From Linum tenue (lineage: Eukaryota > Streptophyta > Magnoliopsida > Malpighiales > Linaceae): a stretch of 64,000 nucleotides of DNA. The notes under the pieces are model-generated. The model worked only from the letters and a program-made list of their open reading frames with translations. It had not been told where the DNA came from and searched no databases. Location of the stretch: positions 55,934,963 through 55,998,962 of the forward strand of contig CAMGYJ010000008.1 of the NCBI GenBank assembly GCA_946122785.1, read 5' to 3'. How positions within the stretch are numbered: position 1 is the stretch's first letter; each line of letters opens with the position of its first letter. Shown here piece after piece: positions 36,471-55,070 of this stretch. The position numbers and the translations under genes were made by a program.

Positions 36471-37150
36471 ATTCCGGCGATGTTGCCGCCGGTGAGCCTC
36501 CGACGAGAGTCCGGCGACCCTTATCAAGGTTGTTTTCAGCCATTTTTCGCCTTCCTTGCCCTCACCTCACTTCCTCCTACGTCATACTTGTGTCTCCTGG
36601 TTGGTTTTTCAGCTCTACCTTATGTATTTTGGGAGAATTGCATTAGGTAGTGAAGTGAGGAGATTTTAGTGCCTTGAAGGTTGAACTTAGAATTATGGCA
36701 AGGAATTAGGTGAATTAGGATGATTGAATGGATGATTGACTTTGCATGAGCTTGGTTGAGCCTTGGTGGGCATTTGTTGATTCGAATTGCTTTTATTTGA
36801 AGATTTTGCCCACCAAGTGCTAATTTGTGAATGAATGTGCACTTTTATGCTTGAATGGTAGATGGTAGCCACCGTAGCATGGGTTGGGGTTCAAACTTTT
36901 GTGTAGATGAACTATGAAATACCCACAACCATGCCACGGTGTGTTGAGTTTAAATGTTTGAAATCCATAGTGGAAATATAAGTGTGGGGGGATTTATTTT
37001 TCCTCCCAATGAGTTGTGCTTAAGAAATGTTTCCACGTATGGTGTTTGTTTGCCAAATTTTGCAGGATGCTTAATAAGGAGTACGAGTTCATCAGTTACC
37101 TGGTGAACCATGCACGGGTTGGCGACAAGTTCATCTTGTTTGACCTGTGA
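36471..37150 (+). mobile_element. Leader and start of the extra ORF, fused to gag by a deletion
   Basis: This is the reverse-oriented relative of 8500-9330. At 37067-37150 a 27-codon frame MLNKEYEFISYLVNHARVGD matches the start of the extra ORF at 8578. Protease and pol are absent. The G-run at 36985-36990 corresponds to the C-run at 8655-8668. Confidence 0.55.
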
Positions 37151-37559
37151 ATTCACATTCATTATTGTGCCGTATAGAGCCTACCTAGTAATAGCGTACT
37201 AGCCCCTTATCGGAACGGGACCATGCAGCTAAGGCCTCTACCTTGATAGGACATCCAACGCACACGCCTCTTCACTCCGCGTCGAAGGAAAGGAATTCAT
37301 CAGATTAGTCATTTGCGGGAAAAGGCAGTCATGTTAGTCGGAAGAACAGGTATGGATGCATGCAGATCAGGGACATAGAGAGAAAGGGGAATGTGACGTC
37401 GAAGAGGTGCGACGGAGATGGCTCGAATCAAGCAAAATCAAAGGCATTTGTTGGCACCCGAGATGCTAAGGATCAAAGACTTTTTGGATATGGAGCGGCT
37501 TGTTGGACTATAATGCCACTAGCTCAGAGAAGCCTTACTCAGAGCTGCCTTCAAAGCTA

Positions 37560-37850
37560 AGCAAGAACAAGAGGAGTGCCCTCTAGACTGCTGGGTAGCG
37601 GTCACGCTACTTGAGAACAAGACACGTGACTTAGGCCGGCTCACTTGCTGCCCCGAGGCCGCTCCAAACTCATCAAAGCACTTGGATATTACATCAACTT
37701 GCTCGACCGTCGCTTCCCTGAATAGGATTAGATCATCGACAAAAAATAAGTGGGAAAAAACTAGAGCCGACCGAGATAGCCAGATAGGATGCCATGACGT
37801 CTCCTGTCTACCTGCCGGTGGTTAATCCTCTCCCAGGTCGTCGTTCTGCT
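37560..37850 (-). pseudogene. LINE reverse transcriptase fragment
   Basis: The minus-strand translation contains WHPIWLSRSALVFSHLFF followed by VDDLILFREATVEQVDVISK and SGQQVSRPKSRVLF. This is the plant L1-type pattern around the catalytic F-x-D-D box and the following SGQ-V-x-x-x-KS segment. Only about 80 residues are left and no start or end is present. Confidence 0.65.
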
Positions 37851-38649
37851 GCGTCTAGCCCGTCCTCTAGGAACCTTTGGATGACATGAAGGCAAGCAGC
37901 TTCACTCAAAGATCAACACAAATAACGAAAGGAGGATAATGATGAGAATTCAACGACCAAGAGAGGGTATAAGGCATATATTAAGAAGTAAGTCATTCAA
38001 GCTAGACGAAAGCCACTACTTGATCCGAGATCTGTAAATGGGAGGGGGCCTTACAAGTGAGTGGTGTTGAAACCTAGGCCGTCATAGGAGTGCTGGACCT
38101 CAAAAAGGCTCTATTTACTAGGGGCAAGCCTATTTGTGTGCATTGATTGAATACCGGTTTGTTTGCATTGGTACATAAAGAGAAGCGCTTGGCTCAGTTC
38201 AGCGCTACTAGCCTTAGTCAATCTTATTATTCGAAGCTTTCTGCGTTCATTCAATCTAAAAGGACTTTTATTTAGGTGTTGCTTGACTGAAAGGAGACGG
38301 GGAGAGTTCACATATAGAAACTGAGAGGGAGAAGGACAAAGGGAGAAGGCACAAGACACGACCAACTGAGCTAACAGGGGGGTTTAGAGCTCTTCTTTTC
38401 AAGGAGACCATACCAATAGACTTTTTTCTTGGGGGTACCTACTACCAAATATGGTAGAACCCGTGGGTAAAGCTCTCAGTCAGCTGAAGGAAGATGGGAA
38501 CTCCGGAGAAAAATTATTGCAAATTGCCCGAAGGGCGAAGGAACGAAGTAGTGAGTCCGAAGGTTTATCATATGTTTGACCGACGGTTTAGAATACTACG
38601 TGCGTTTCATTCTCTTCGATCTTATCTTTGATTGCCTTTTATGAAGTTG

Positions 38650-38725
38650 AACAGGGATCTCTTCTATTTTTCCTTTGGTTCAGCTGGGCCATCCTGGACT
38701 TAAACCAGAGACCTTGCCTGTGAAG
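38650..38725 (-). pseudogene. Plastid trnI-GAU 3' exon-like fragment
   Basis: On the minus strand, CTTCACAGGCAAGGTCTCTG and the following TTTAAGTCCAGGATGGCCCA (38685-38724) match the 3' exon of the plastid isoleucine tRNA as I remember it, with a few changes. The sequence to the left resembles the trnI-trnA spacer. The 5' exon and most of the intron are missing, so it is a relic. Confidence 0.6.
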
Positions 38726-39044
38726 CTGCTTGACCGTAGTATGGGGTAGGATCTATATCCCTTGTTCCCCGCAAGGGGCAAAGCTGCTTGCAGTCATGAC
38801 AGGAAGGGTGAGACCAGGTAAGAAAAATACCAGCCGAGGTAGATTTTGATACTGAGAAGCTCGGTTCTGTTCCCCCTTTCTTTCGGACTTCGTGCACGGG
38901 CCTTAGGAGGACAAGAAAGGAGAAGCATGGGAAGCGGAGCTTATCGGCAACAAATGATGGGTCTGGAGGAAAGAACAGCGCAGCGAAGACGAGCGGTGGC
39001 AGCAGCGGAGGCGAGTCGAGGGGGGGGGGTTGACTGGGGATGAG

Positions 39045-39245
39045 TCCAAGGGTAACTCCAGCAGGACCAGAGCAGGCAGCAGCGACGACACATTCCTTAG
39101 CAAGCTAGCTCGTCACGAGTTCCTGCGATTCGCAGGAGAGGATCCATAAGCTTGGTTTCCATGCGTTGAACAGTTTTTCGAATATCAGAAGGTACCGGAT
39201 GAGCAACGCGTTCCGCTGGCTTCATTCAACCTAGAGGGGGGAGCG
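39045..39245 (+). pseudogene. Host Ty3 gag, part 1 (interrupted by a nested element)
   Basis: The translation gives FLSKLARHEFLRFAGEDP, a stop, then a stretch ending FEYQKVPDEQRVPLASFNL, the N-terminal capsid pattern of Ty3/Gypsy gag. It ends at the target site GAGCG (39241-39245) where the nested element begins. The frame continues correctly at 45324. Upstream (38928-39045) similar gag-like codons occur in another frame across a run of ten G. Confidence 0.7.
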
Positions 39246-39925
39246 TGATGAGGACATCAATGGGCCAGTCACACGTGCTAAGGAAAGGACGTTGAAGGAG
39301 AAGCTTGCGACATATTTGGATAGCTACTTTGGAGCCATTGATGTGGAGCTATTTCGAGGGAAGCCATATATGATGATTCGAGTGGAGGAAGAAGGAGGAA
39401 GTGTTGAAGAGAAGGCAGATTGCAAGAAGCAGCCTTAACGGGTTTGCTTAACGGGTCCAGCATTAACGGGTTTACTTAACGGGTCCAGGCTTAACGGTTT
39501 GGGCTTAACGGGTTTGCTGGGCTGTTTCCGAGTTCCTTGTTTTAAAGTCGGTTTATGATTGTTTTTCCATGTTGGAGTCGGATTTGGGTTGTACTTTGCC
39601 TATTTAAAGGGCTGAACACGTTGGTTTTGCCCTTAGACAATTATTATTGAATTTCAGAGGCTAAAGCCGAGTTCCTACGCGGAATTTGCCCTAATTACTC
39701 TGTCGAGAATCTCTAGAGTGCTAGAGCGACTCTTATCCGCTAGGTAATCACCCTGGTTGTGGCAAGCTACCCATATCGATTGCCCTTTATTCCGAGTTGA
39801 ATCTGTCCGATCAATTCATATATCGATTGCCCTTATTCACGTGTGAGTACTGTCCGATCGATTTCCATCCTATCCGGTTCTGTTTGGTTCGAGAAGCTTG
39901 ACCCTGCGCAACTTTGATTATATCA
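39246..39925 (+). repeat. 5' LTR (680 bp)
   Basis: It starts TGATGAGGACATC and ends TTATATCA. A TATTTAAA box at about 39601 is the likely promoter. Six degenerate units based on CTTAACGGGTTTG lie at 39433-39520. A copy of the last pol codons is included at its start. Confidence 0.85.
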
Positions 39926-40161
39926 GAGCGAATCAGAGCTAAGGTTCTAATCAGTGGCGTATTCTTGAAGTTTTTTTTGAAGATCTTGTGCGTTCTTGTT
40001 TGTGTTCTTGGTGGTTTTGTGCGAGTTCTTGAAGGTCTTGGCGTGTTCTTGAGCCGCAAGACAAGAGGTTGTTTGTTCTTGGGTGTTCTTGGTGTTTCTT
40101 GCGAGGCAAGAAGCAGGTTGTGCGAGTTCTTGTGTTCTTGGACTTTTCTTGCATCGCAAAC

Positions 40162-41043
40162 ATGGAAGCAGCACTCGAAGCGGTCAGAAATCAATTGGAG
40201 AACATTGCTCGTGCTCAAGAAGAGCAAACAGCAAGGCTTGCCGAGCAAGCCACGAGGATGGAGGCTGTCGAGACAAGGCTCCAGTAGCCGGTTGTGGTCG
40301 ATGCAAACCCTAACCCTAGACCTCGACAAGAAGAAAGAGGAAGGGAAAACCGAGCTCCTCCACCCTTGGTTCACGAAGTACAGCGTCATATGCGCCAGCA
40401 TAGACGCCTTGGAATGCCTCGAGCTGAAAGGAGAGGGCGGCAGCAACATCATGAAGAGGAGTTTAATGATGAGGAAGAAGAGGGCTTTTAGGAGGATGAT
40501 GATTTGCGAAACCTCAAGGTCACGATTCCACCTTTTCGCGGTACCACGAACCCTGATGCTTATTTGGATTGGGAGCGAAAGATGGAACGAGTGTTTGATT
40601 GTCATAACTACTCGGAGAAGAAGAAAGTGACATTGGCTGCCCTAGAGTTCTCGGATTATGCACTTGTTTGGTGGGATCAGTTGGGAACAAAACGAAGGAG
40701 AAACAGGCAGCGTCCTATTGAGACGTGGGATGAGATGAAAGGAATTATGAGGGATCGGTTTGTACCGAGTTCCCATTTGCGAGATATGTATCAAAACCTC
40801 CAGCTTCTCCGGCAAGGAACTAAAAGCGTTGAAGATTATCACAAGGAGTTGGAAGTGTTGATGATACGTGCTGATGTGAGAGAGGACCGCGAGGCTACCA
40901 TAGCTCGTTTTCTGTATGGTCTCAATCGAGAGATCAAGAACGTGGTGGAGATACAACCGTTCCTTGAACTTGAAGATTTGGTGGATATGGCAAGTAAAGT
41001 GGAACGACACACCTTCGAAATAGGAGGTTTCAACCCTCCATGA
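40162..41043 (+). pseudogene. gag: gag (capsid), two in-frame stops
   Basis: From the ATG at 40162 the frame gives a coiled-coil-like start (MEAALEAVRNQLENIARAQE), TAG at about 40285, an arginine/glutamate-rich stretch, TAG at about 40489, then the capsid (VTIPPFRGTTNPDAYLDWER; MRDRFVPSSHLRDMYQNLQL). All three pieces share one frame, so the stops are simple substitutions or readthrough sites. The frame ends in the TGA of an ATGA overlap with the next ORF. The zinc knuckle that belongs to gag is in the following frame. Confidence 0.8.
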
Positions 41044-44000
41044 ATTCCACACGTTCGAGCCAAGGAGTTGCAACCAACCCTAAGCCGCAACTGCCCGTGA
41101 AAGAAGCTCCTAGACCCGCGGCAAGGGCTGATGGTGCAAATCCAATTATGAAGCAAGGTGGATCGTCGGGGGAAATTCGTTGTTTCAAATGCCATGGAAG
41201 AGGACACATTGCGAGCCAGTGTGCCAATAAGAAGACCCTGATCTTGCTTGATAATGGTGAGTATGTATCGGAGGAAGAGGAAGAGACCATCGATTCTGAT
41301 GTCGATGAGTCTATGGAAATGGAACCACCTCCTGGCAGCTTGTTTGTAGCAGGGAGAGTATTGTCTGTGCAGCCTAAGGAGGAGAGTGAACAGAGAGAAA
41401 ATATCTTCCATACGAGATGTGTAGTTGATGGGAAGTTGTTGTCTCTAGTGATCGATGGAGGAAGTTGCACGAACGTTGTGAGCGCGTGTGCGGTGAAGAG
41501 GCTAGGGCTGCCTACGTTGAAGCATCCAAAGCCATACACGCTGCAATGGCTTAACGATCACGGATCCATCAAGGTCACAAAGCAGGCACTAATGAAGTTC
41601 GAGATTGGAGATTACAAAGATGAGATTTTGTGTGATATAGTGCCTATGCAAGCTGCACATGTGCTTTTTGGCAGGCCATGGCAATTTGATCGACAAGCAC
41701 AGCATGATGGAGTGACAAATAAGTACAAGTTGCAACATGGAGGAAAGAAGTTCGTGTTGAAGCCTCTGTCTCCAAGTGAAGTATATCGAGATCAACTCCA
41801 AATGCATCAAAGTCGAGAGCAAGAAAATGCAAGTAATGCCTCGGCCAAGAAAGGAGAAGAGGGAGCTGGAATTGTGGATTCCAAGGCAGTGATGCTAGCA
41901 CGCAATGGAGATTTGAAGCAAGCTGCCTGTGCACAAGAACCTTTGATTGTGCTCATGTACAGGGACGTGCTGCTCAATCAAGAGCTAGTCCAAGAAGTTC
42001 CAGGCGAAGCAAGAGTGGTGTTGGATGAGTTCGAGGATGTGTTTCCAGAGGAAGCACCGAAGGGGCTGCCTCCTATTCGAGGAATTGAGCACCAAATTGA
42101 TTTCGTGTCGGGAGCTCAAATTCCAAACAAGGCAGCATATCGAGCTAACCCGGAAGAGACCAAAGAGCTGCAAAGGCAGATTGACGAGCTCATGGAGAAG
42201 GGGCATGTTCGAGAAAGTTTGAGCCCGTGTGCAGTTCCGGTGATTCTCGTGCCAAAGAAGGATCACACATGGCGGATGTGTGTAGACTGTCGAGCCATCA
42301 ATCAAATTACAGTTAAGTATCGTCATCCAATTCCACGATTAGATGATATGCTTGATGAATTACATGGCTCTACGGTGTTTTTCAAGATTGATTTGAGATC
42401 AGGTTACCACCAAATTCGTATGAAGGAGGGAGACGAGTGGACGACTGCGTTTAAGACCAAGCAGGGTCTATACGAATGGATGGTGATGCCCTTTGGTTTA
42501 AGCAATGCTCCTAGCACGTTCATGAGGCTGATGAACCATGTTTTGAGGCCATTCATTGGCAATTTCGTGGTCGTATACTTCGACGACATTCTGATCTACT
42601 CAAAGTGCATGGAGGATCATCTCAATCACTTGAGAGAGGTGTTGGCGATGTTGAGAAAGGAGAAATTGTATGCTAACCTCAAGAAGTGCTCGTTTTGCAC
42701 TTCTAGTGTTATTTTTCTTGGTTTTGTGGTGAGTGCAGATGGAGTCAAGGTGGATGAAGAGAAGGTGAAAGCAATTCGCGATTGGCCTATTCCAACCAAC
42801 GTGAATGAGGTGCTGAGCTTTCATGGGCTTGCTGGATTTTATCGTCGATTTGTGCCCAACTTCAGCACCATTGCCGCACCATTGACATCCATCATCAAGA
42901 AGAACGTGAAGTTCCATTGGGGAGAGGAGCAGACCAGAGCATTCGAGCTGCTCAAGCACAAGCTCACGCATTCACCTATTCCGATGTTGCCGGATTTCAA
43001 TAAGACATTCGAGGTGGAGTGTGATGCTTCTGGTTTGGGAATTGGAGCAATGTTGATGCAAGAGAAGAAGCCGATTGCTTACTTCAGCGAGAAGTTGAGT
43101 GGGGCTGCCCTCAACTATCCGACGTACGACAAGGAGCTTTATGCTCTAGTTCGAGGCTTAGAGACATGGCAGCACTATCTTTGGCCGAAGGAGTTCGTGA
43201 TTCACACTGATCACGAGTCGTTGAAGTATTTGAAAGCTCAACACAAGCTGAACAAGAGACATGCTCGATGGGTTGAGTTCATTGAGTCCTTTCCATATGT
43301 GATCAAGTACAAGCAAGGCAAAGAAAATGTAGTTGCTGATGCCCTATCTCGAAGACATTCGTTGATCACGACAATGGGGGTGAAGTATTTGGGTTTCGAG
43401 CATATCAAGGAGCTCTATTCTGATGATGCTGACTTTGGGGAGATCTATAGAGCTTGTGAGCAGCATGGCGATGGGAAGTTCTATCGAAGTGATGGCTACT
43501 TGTTTCGAGCTAACCAGTTGCGTATTCCTCGATCATCACTTCGAGAGTTGCTGTTGAAAGAGGCTCATGGAAGAGGCTTAATGGCACATTTCGGTGTAGA
43601 CAAGACGCTGAGTTGTCTACAAGAGCACTTCTATTGGCCGCACATGAAGGGAGACGTGGAGAATCTGTGTGCGAGGTGTGTGGAGTGCAAGCAGGCCAAG
43701 TCGAAGGTGCAATCATCTGGATTGTACACACCGCTACCGATTCCATATGCTCCATGGATCGACATCGCTATGGATTTTGTGCTTGGTTTGCCGCGGACAA
43801 GGAAGGGAAGAGATTCGATTTTCGTGGTGGTGGATCGATTCTCGAAGATGGCACACTTTATCCCATGCCATAAGACTGACGATGCGGTTAACGTGGCTGA
43901 TTTGTTTTTCAGGGAAGTGGTGCGATTGCATGGGATGCCGCGTTCCATAATATCCGATCGAGATACTAAGTTTCTGAGTTTCTTCTGGAAGACGTTGTGG

Positions 44001-44774
44001 AGCAAACTGGGGACGAAGCTGTTGTTCTCTACTACATGTCACCCTCAAACCGATGGGCAAACAGAGGTGGTCAATCGAACATTATCCCAGATGCTTCGAG
44101 CTGTGATCAAAAGCAACATCAAGGTTTGGGAGGACTGCCTTCCCCATGTAGAGTTTGCTTACAACAGGATGGTGCACTCGACGACGAAGTTCACTCCGTT
44201 TGAGCTCGTGTATGGTTTCAATCCATTCACTCCATTGGATTTGATACCATTACCTTTGAATGAGCAGGTCAATCTCGATGGAGCCAAGAAAGCTGAGTTC
44301 GTGAAGAGTTTACATGAGAAAGCGAGATTGAACATTGAGAGAAGGACGGAGCAGATCATGCGCAATGTGAACAAAAACAGGAAACCGAGGCACTTTGAAG
44401 TTGGCGACTGGGTGTGGGTGCATTTGAGGAAGGAGAGGTTTCCCCAGCAGAGGACATCGAAGTTAATGCCCAGATGTGATGGTCCTTTCCAGGTGGTTTC
44501 GAAGATTGGAAGCAATGCCTACAAGATCGACTTGCCGGGAGAGTATGGAGTAAGTGCAACGTTTAATGTTTCTGACCTTGCACCTTATTTGGATGGCAAT
44601 TCGGATTTGAGGGCAAATCCTTTTGAAGAAGGAGGGGCTGATGAGGACATCAATGGGCCAGTCACACGTGCTAAGGCAAGGACGTTGAAGGAGAAGCTTG
44701 CCACATATTTGGATAGCTACTTTGGAGCAATGGATGTGGAGCTATTTCGAGGGAAGCCATATATGATGATTTGA
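41040..44774 (+). CDS. pol: Ty3/Gypsy polyprotein: nucleocapsid, protease, RT, RNase H, integrase
   Basis: The 1244-residue frame is uninterrupted. A CCHC knuckle ([14 protein letters not shown]) lies at residues 48-61. The protease motif IDGGSCTN is near 138. The RT catalytic box YFDDIL is at 513-518. RNase H begins near [14 protein letters not shown] (about 660). The integrase zinc finger starts near 841 with H-x-H-C-x2-C spacing. The catalytic core runs from DFVLGLP (about 910) through ISDRDTKF (about 970) to the glutamate in DGQTEVVNR (about 1008). A GPY/F-type module, [17 protein letters not shown], follows near 1146. The last 45 residues are encoded by the 3' LTR. The ATG at 41040 probably does not start translation in a functional relative; gag and pol were likely one frame. 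Confidence 0.9.
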   Translation: MNSTRSSQGVATNPKPQLPVKEAPRPAARADGANPIMKQGGSSGEIRCFKCHGRGHIASQCANKKTLILLDNGEYVSEEEEETIDSDVDESMEMEPPPGSLFVAGRVLSVQPKEESEQRENIFHTRCVVDGKLLSLVIDGGSCTNVVSACAVKRLGLPTLKHPKPYTLQWLNDHGSIKVTKQALMKFEIGDYKDEILCDIVPMQAAHVLFGRPWQFDRQAQHDGVTNKYKLQHGGKKFVLKPLSPSEVYRDQLQMHQSREQENASNASAKKGEEGAGIVDSKAVMLARNGDLKQAACAQEPLIVLMYRDVLLNQELVQEVPGEARVVLDEFEDVFPEEAPKGLPPIRGIEHQIDFVSGAQIPNKAAYRANPEETKELQRQIDELMEKGHVRESLSPCAVPVILVPKKDHTWRMCVDCRAINQITVKYRHPIPRLDDMLDELHGSTVFFKIDLRSGYHQIRMKEGDEWTTAFKTKQGLYEWMVMPFGLSNAPSTFMRLMNHVLRPFIGNFVVVYFDDILIYSKCMEDHLNHLREVLAMLRKEKLYANLKKCSFCTSSVIFLGFVVSADGVKVDEEKVKAIRDWPIPTNVNEVLSFHGLAGFYRRFVPNFSTIAAPLTSIIKKNVKFHWGEEQTRAFELLKHKLTHSPIPMLPDFNKTFEVECDASGLGIGAMLMQEKKPIAYFSEKLSGAALNYPTYDKELYALVRGLETWQHYLWPKEFVIHTDHESLKYLKAQHKLNKRHARWVEFIESFPYVIKYKQGKENVVADALSRRHSLITTMGVKYLGFEHIKELYSDDADFGEIYRACEQHGDGKFYRSDGYLFRANQLRIPRSSLRELLLKEAHGRGLMAHFGVDKTLSCLQEHFYWPHMKGDVENLCARCVECKQAKSKVQSSGLYTPLPIPYAPWIDIAMDFVLGLPRTRKGRDSIFVVVDRFSKMAHFIPCHKTDDAVNVADLFFREVVRLHGMPRSIISDRDTKFLSFFWKTLWSKLGTKLLFSTTCHPQTDGQTEVVNRTLSQMLRAVIKSNIKVWEDCLPHVEFAYNRMVHSTTKFTPFELVYGFNPFTPLDLIPLPLNEQVNLDGAKKAEFVKSLHEKARLNIERRTEQIMRNVNKNRKPRHFEVGDWVWVHLRKERFPQQRTSKLMPRCDGPFQVVSKIGSNAYKIDLPGEYGVSATFNVSDLAPYLDGNSDLRANPFEEGGADEDINGPVTRAKARTLKEKLATYLDSYFGAMDVELFRGKPYMMI
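44625..44638 (+). other. Polypurine tract
   Basis: GAAGAAGGAGGGG followed by one C lies directly before the 3' LTR start TG at 44639. It would prime plus-strand DNA synthesis. It is inside the pol frame. Confidence 0.75.
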
Positions 44775-45318
44775 GTGGAGGAAGAAGGAGGAAGTGTTGA
44801 AGAGAAGGCAGATTGCAAGAAGCAGCCTTAACGGGTTTGCTTAAGGGGTCCAGCCTTAACGGGTTTACTTAACGGGTCCAGGCTTAACGGTTTGGGCTTA
44901 ACGGGTTTGCTGGGCTGTTTCCGAGTTCCTTGTTTTAAAGTCGGTTTATGATTGTTTTTCCATGTTGGAGTCGGATTTGGGTTGTACTTTGCCTATTTAA
45001 AGGGCTGAACACGTTGGTTTTGCCCTTAGACGATTATTATTGAATTTCAGAGGCTAAAGCCGAGTTCCTACGCGGAATTTGCCCTAATTACTCTGTCGAG
45101 AATCTCCAGAGTGCTAGAGCGACTCTTATCAGCTAGGTAATCACCCTGGTTGTGGCGAGCTACCCATATCGATTGCCCTTTATTCCGAGTTGAATCTGTC
45201 CGATCGATTCATATATCGATTGCCCTTATTCACGGGTGAGTACTGTCCGATCGATTTCCATCCTATCCGGTTCTGTTTGGTTCGAGAAGCTTGACCCTGT
45301 GCAACTTTGATTATATCA
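44639..45318 (+). repeat. 3' LTR (680 bp)
   Basis: It has the same length and ends as the 5' LTR, with 14 differences by eye. The pol stop codon TGA lies at 44772-44774; the corresponding 5' LTR codon is CGA, so there the frame would run on about 20 codons. Confidence 0.85.
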
Positions 45319-45953
45319 GAGCGAATCAGTGGTGGCAATGGCTGAAAAGAACGTACAAGGACGCGGAAGAGCCCATCTTGTGAGAGCTATTTTTGCAGGA
45401 GTTGTGGGCACACTTTGGACCGACGGAGGGAGAAAGTTATGACCAAGCTCTCTCGCGAATACACCATGCGAGATCTCTCCGCGATTATCCACGAGAGTTC
45501 GAGAAGTTAGCTAACCGTTGCGTCGGATGGACGCAGTGAGCATTGGTATGGACGTATCTAGGAGGCCTCAAGTCTGAAACCGCTGATGAAATTCGCATGT
45601 TTCTGCCGCAAACTCTCCGTGATGCAATTAGTTTGGCTCGAATGAAGAGTGATATGTTGCATCGGCATAAACTGCCATCAGATCGTTTGATGTCCAAACC
45701 ACGGTTGAGTTCGATGACTGTAGGGTATGGCGGCGGGTTAGCTGGACCAAGGGCTGCTAATGTGGCAGCGGGGGGCGGGACCACCTCGGAATTTGGCAGG
45801 AGGCAAGTAGTTGAGCTAGGACGAGCAGCATTTGTGCAGGAGTCAAGGGTTGTGTTTTAAATGTGATGAAAGGTTCGCCATCGGGCAGAAGTGCGGCAGA
45901 AGGATGTCGATGGCAAACCTTGGGGACAAGGTTGAATTCGAAGGGGGACGGAA
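45319..45953 (+). pseudogene. Host Ty3 gag, part 2, fused to the polyprotein C-terminus
   Basis: The gag resumes in frame after the target duplication GAGCG: NQWWQWLKRTYKDAEE, LWAHFGPTEGESYDQALSRI and LGGLKSETADEIRMF are Ty3 gag signatures. A stop at about 45537 splits the piece. A zinc knuckle-like CFKCDERFAIGQKC follows near 45850 with glutamine replacing histidine. Directly after it, NLGDKVEFEGGRND resembles the extreme C-terminus of Ty3 polyproteins (a NLEDKVxFEGG type). Protease, RT and integrase are therefore deleted. Confidence 0.65.
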
Positions 45954-46346
45954 TGATGGAAACTCGTTAGCTGGATACAGCCGACGAGGGTTATGGGTTG
46001 GATAGGTGGGCTTGGTTGTTTATTTTGATTTCGTATTATTGCTATCTCATGGATTTGGGCATCGTTCGGTTATTGGGTTAGTGAGGTTAGGGCCAATTAC
46101 ATTAGTCCTTGGGGAGCAAGTTCTCCACTTGGGTGGCGGATTGGATTAGTGGCCGATTAGCCTAGGTGGCTGCTGGGTCAGCTAGGGTAAGTGATCAAGT
46201 ATTAGGTTTTCTCGTTCTATAAATATATACGTTCGTCGTTAGTTCTGGTTATCGAATTAATAAGAAAATATCCTTTGACACCAACGTCGTTCTCTCGCTT
46301 GTGAGTTACAAGCAAACCCTTAACTCGAGGAAACGAGTTGCCATCA
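45954..46346 (+). repeat. 3' LTR of the host Ty3 element
   Basis: It follows the purine-rich GAAGGGGGACGGAA, starts TGATGG and ends about CCATCA. A TATA box (TCTATAAATATATAC) at about 46215 is in the expected place. No 5' LTR is visible upstream of 39045, so the other end is lost. Confidence 0.55.
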
Positions 46347-46958
46347 TAGACATGGCCTCATAGTGTAATTAAGCACTCTTTAAGTGATTTGATTTAGCTA
46401 TTATGTTTTGATTTGCCAATTCTTTTACGAATTTACTGAACAAACCGTTGAACTTTGTACTTACACTATTCTGCAGGATGGAGCAAAGAAATTTCTCAAG
46501 CATTTGAATGGCCTTCTCTATGTCACTAAGCTTAAGCTAATCGCTTGTGATGGCCTTGGAGTGTACGTTTGGTTAAACACTTTCTACTCTATCCAGAAAT
46601 GGCGCCGTGCAACCCATCAATGAGGAATCCAATCATGCGTAACTATAAACATGCACTACAATTCAAGCCACACCAAACCGTGTATTTATGCGGTTTGGTT
46701 CGACCGCAACAACGGAATTACAGTGACACATGCGGTGCGGTCCGATTGATAATACGGGGAAGTGCGATTGAACTGCACCATTTGCCCACCCCTACTTGAA
46801 ACAATTAATTTTATATAACAAGATTTATTAAACAAATACCCCTAAATAACAATATTCAAGTGTAAATATATACACACCAAGCCCACACAAACAATTTTAT
46901 TTCCTTTTTGCTTTTTCTTTTGGTGAGTGGATGCATATGGTATTTTTATCTCCCACTT
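46347..46958. other. Short region between the retrotransposon nest and the beta-glucosidase
   Basis: A 47-codon stop-free stretch at 46475-46623 (GAKKFLKHLNGLLYVTKLKL) looks like a gene fragment but is not recognised. At 46665-46710 an inverted pair ACCAAACCG/CGGTTTGGT is present. The 3' UTR of the minus-strand gene must lie next to 46958. Confidence 0.4.

Positions 46959-55070
<8,112 letters not shown>

Larger units (their letters stand above)
37160..38900. other. Candidate organelle-derived (mitochondrial-like) insertion
   Basis: The composition is more GC-balanced than the flanks and lacks the repeat families seen around it. The text resembles plant mitochondrial intergenic DNA. It includes a plastid-like tRNA fragment (38650-38725) and a LINE reverse transcriptase remnant (37560-37850), both common passengers in plant mitochondrial genomes. 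The mitochondrial origin is inference; borders are approximate. Confidence 0.45.
39246..45318 (+). mobile_element. Ty3/Gypsy LTR retrotransposon, nearly complete (possibly CRM-like chromovirus)
   Basis: It has two 680-bp LTRs (39246-39925 and 44639-45318), the target duplication GAGCG on both sides, gag, a full pol frame in the order protease-RT-RNase H-integrase, and a polypurine tract GAAGAAGGAGGGG at 44625-44637. Order and motifs establish Ty3/Gypsy. Extension of the integrase frame into the LTR and the [10 protein letters not shown] tail suggest the CRM clade; no classic chromodomain is obvious. By eye the LTRs differ at 14 of 680 positions, so the insertion is fairly young. Two stops in gag and a frame change before the nucleocapsid make it probably inactive. 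Confidence 0.85.

Noticed and set aside
40069..40287. Earlier ATG at 40069 as the gag start
   Set aside because: The upstream codons resemble leader sequence with repeated TTCTTG words, and MEAALEAVRNQLENIA at 40162 starts the recognisable coiled coil.
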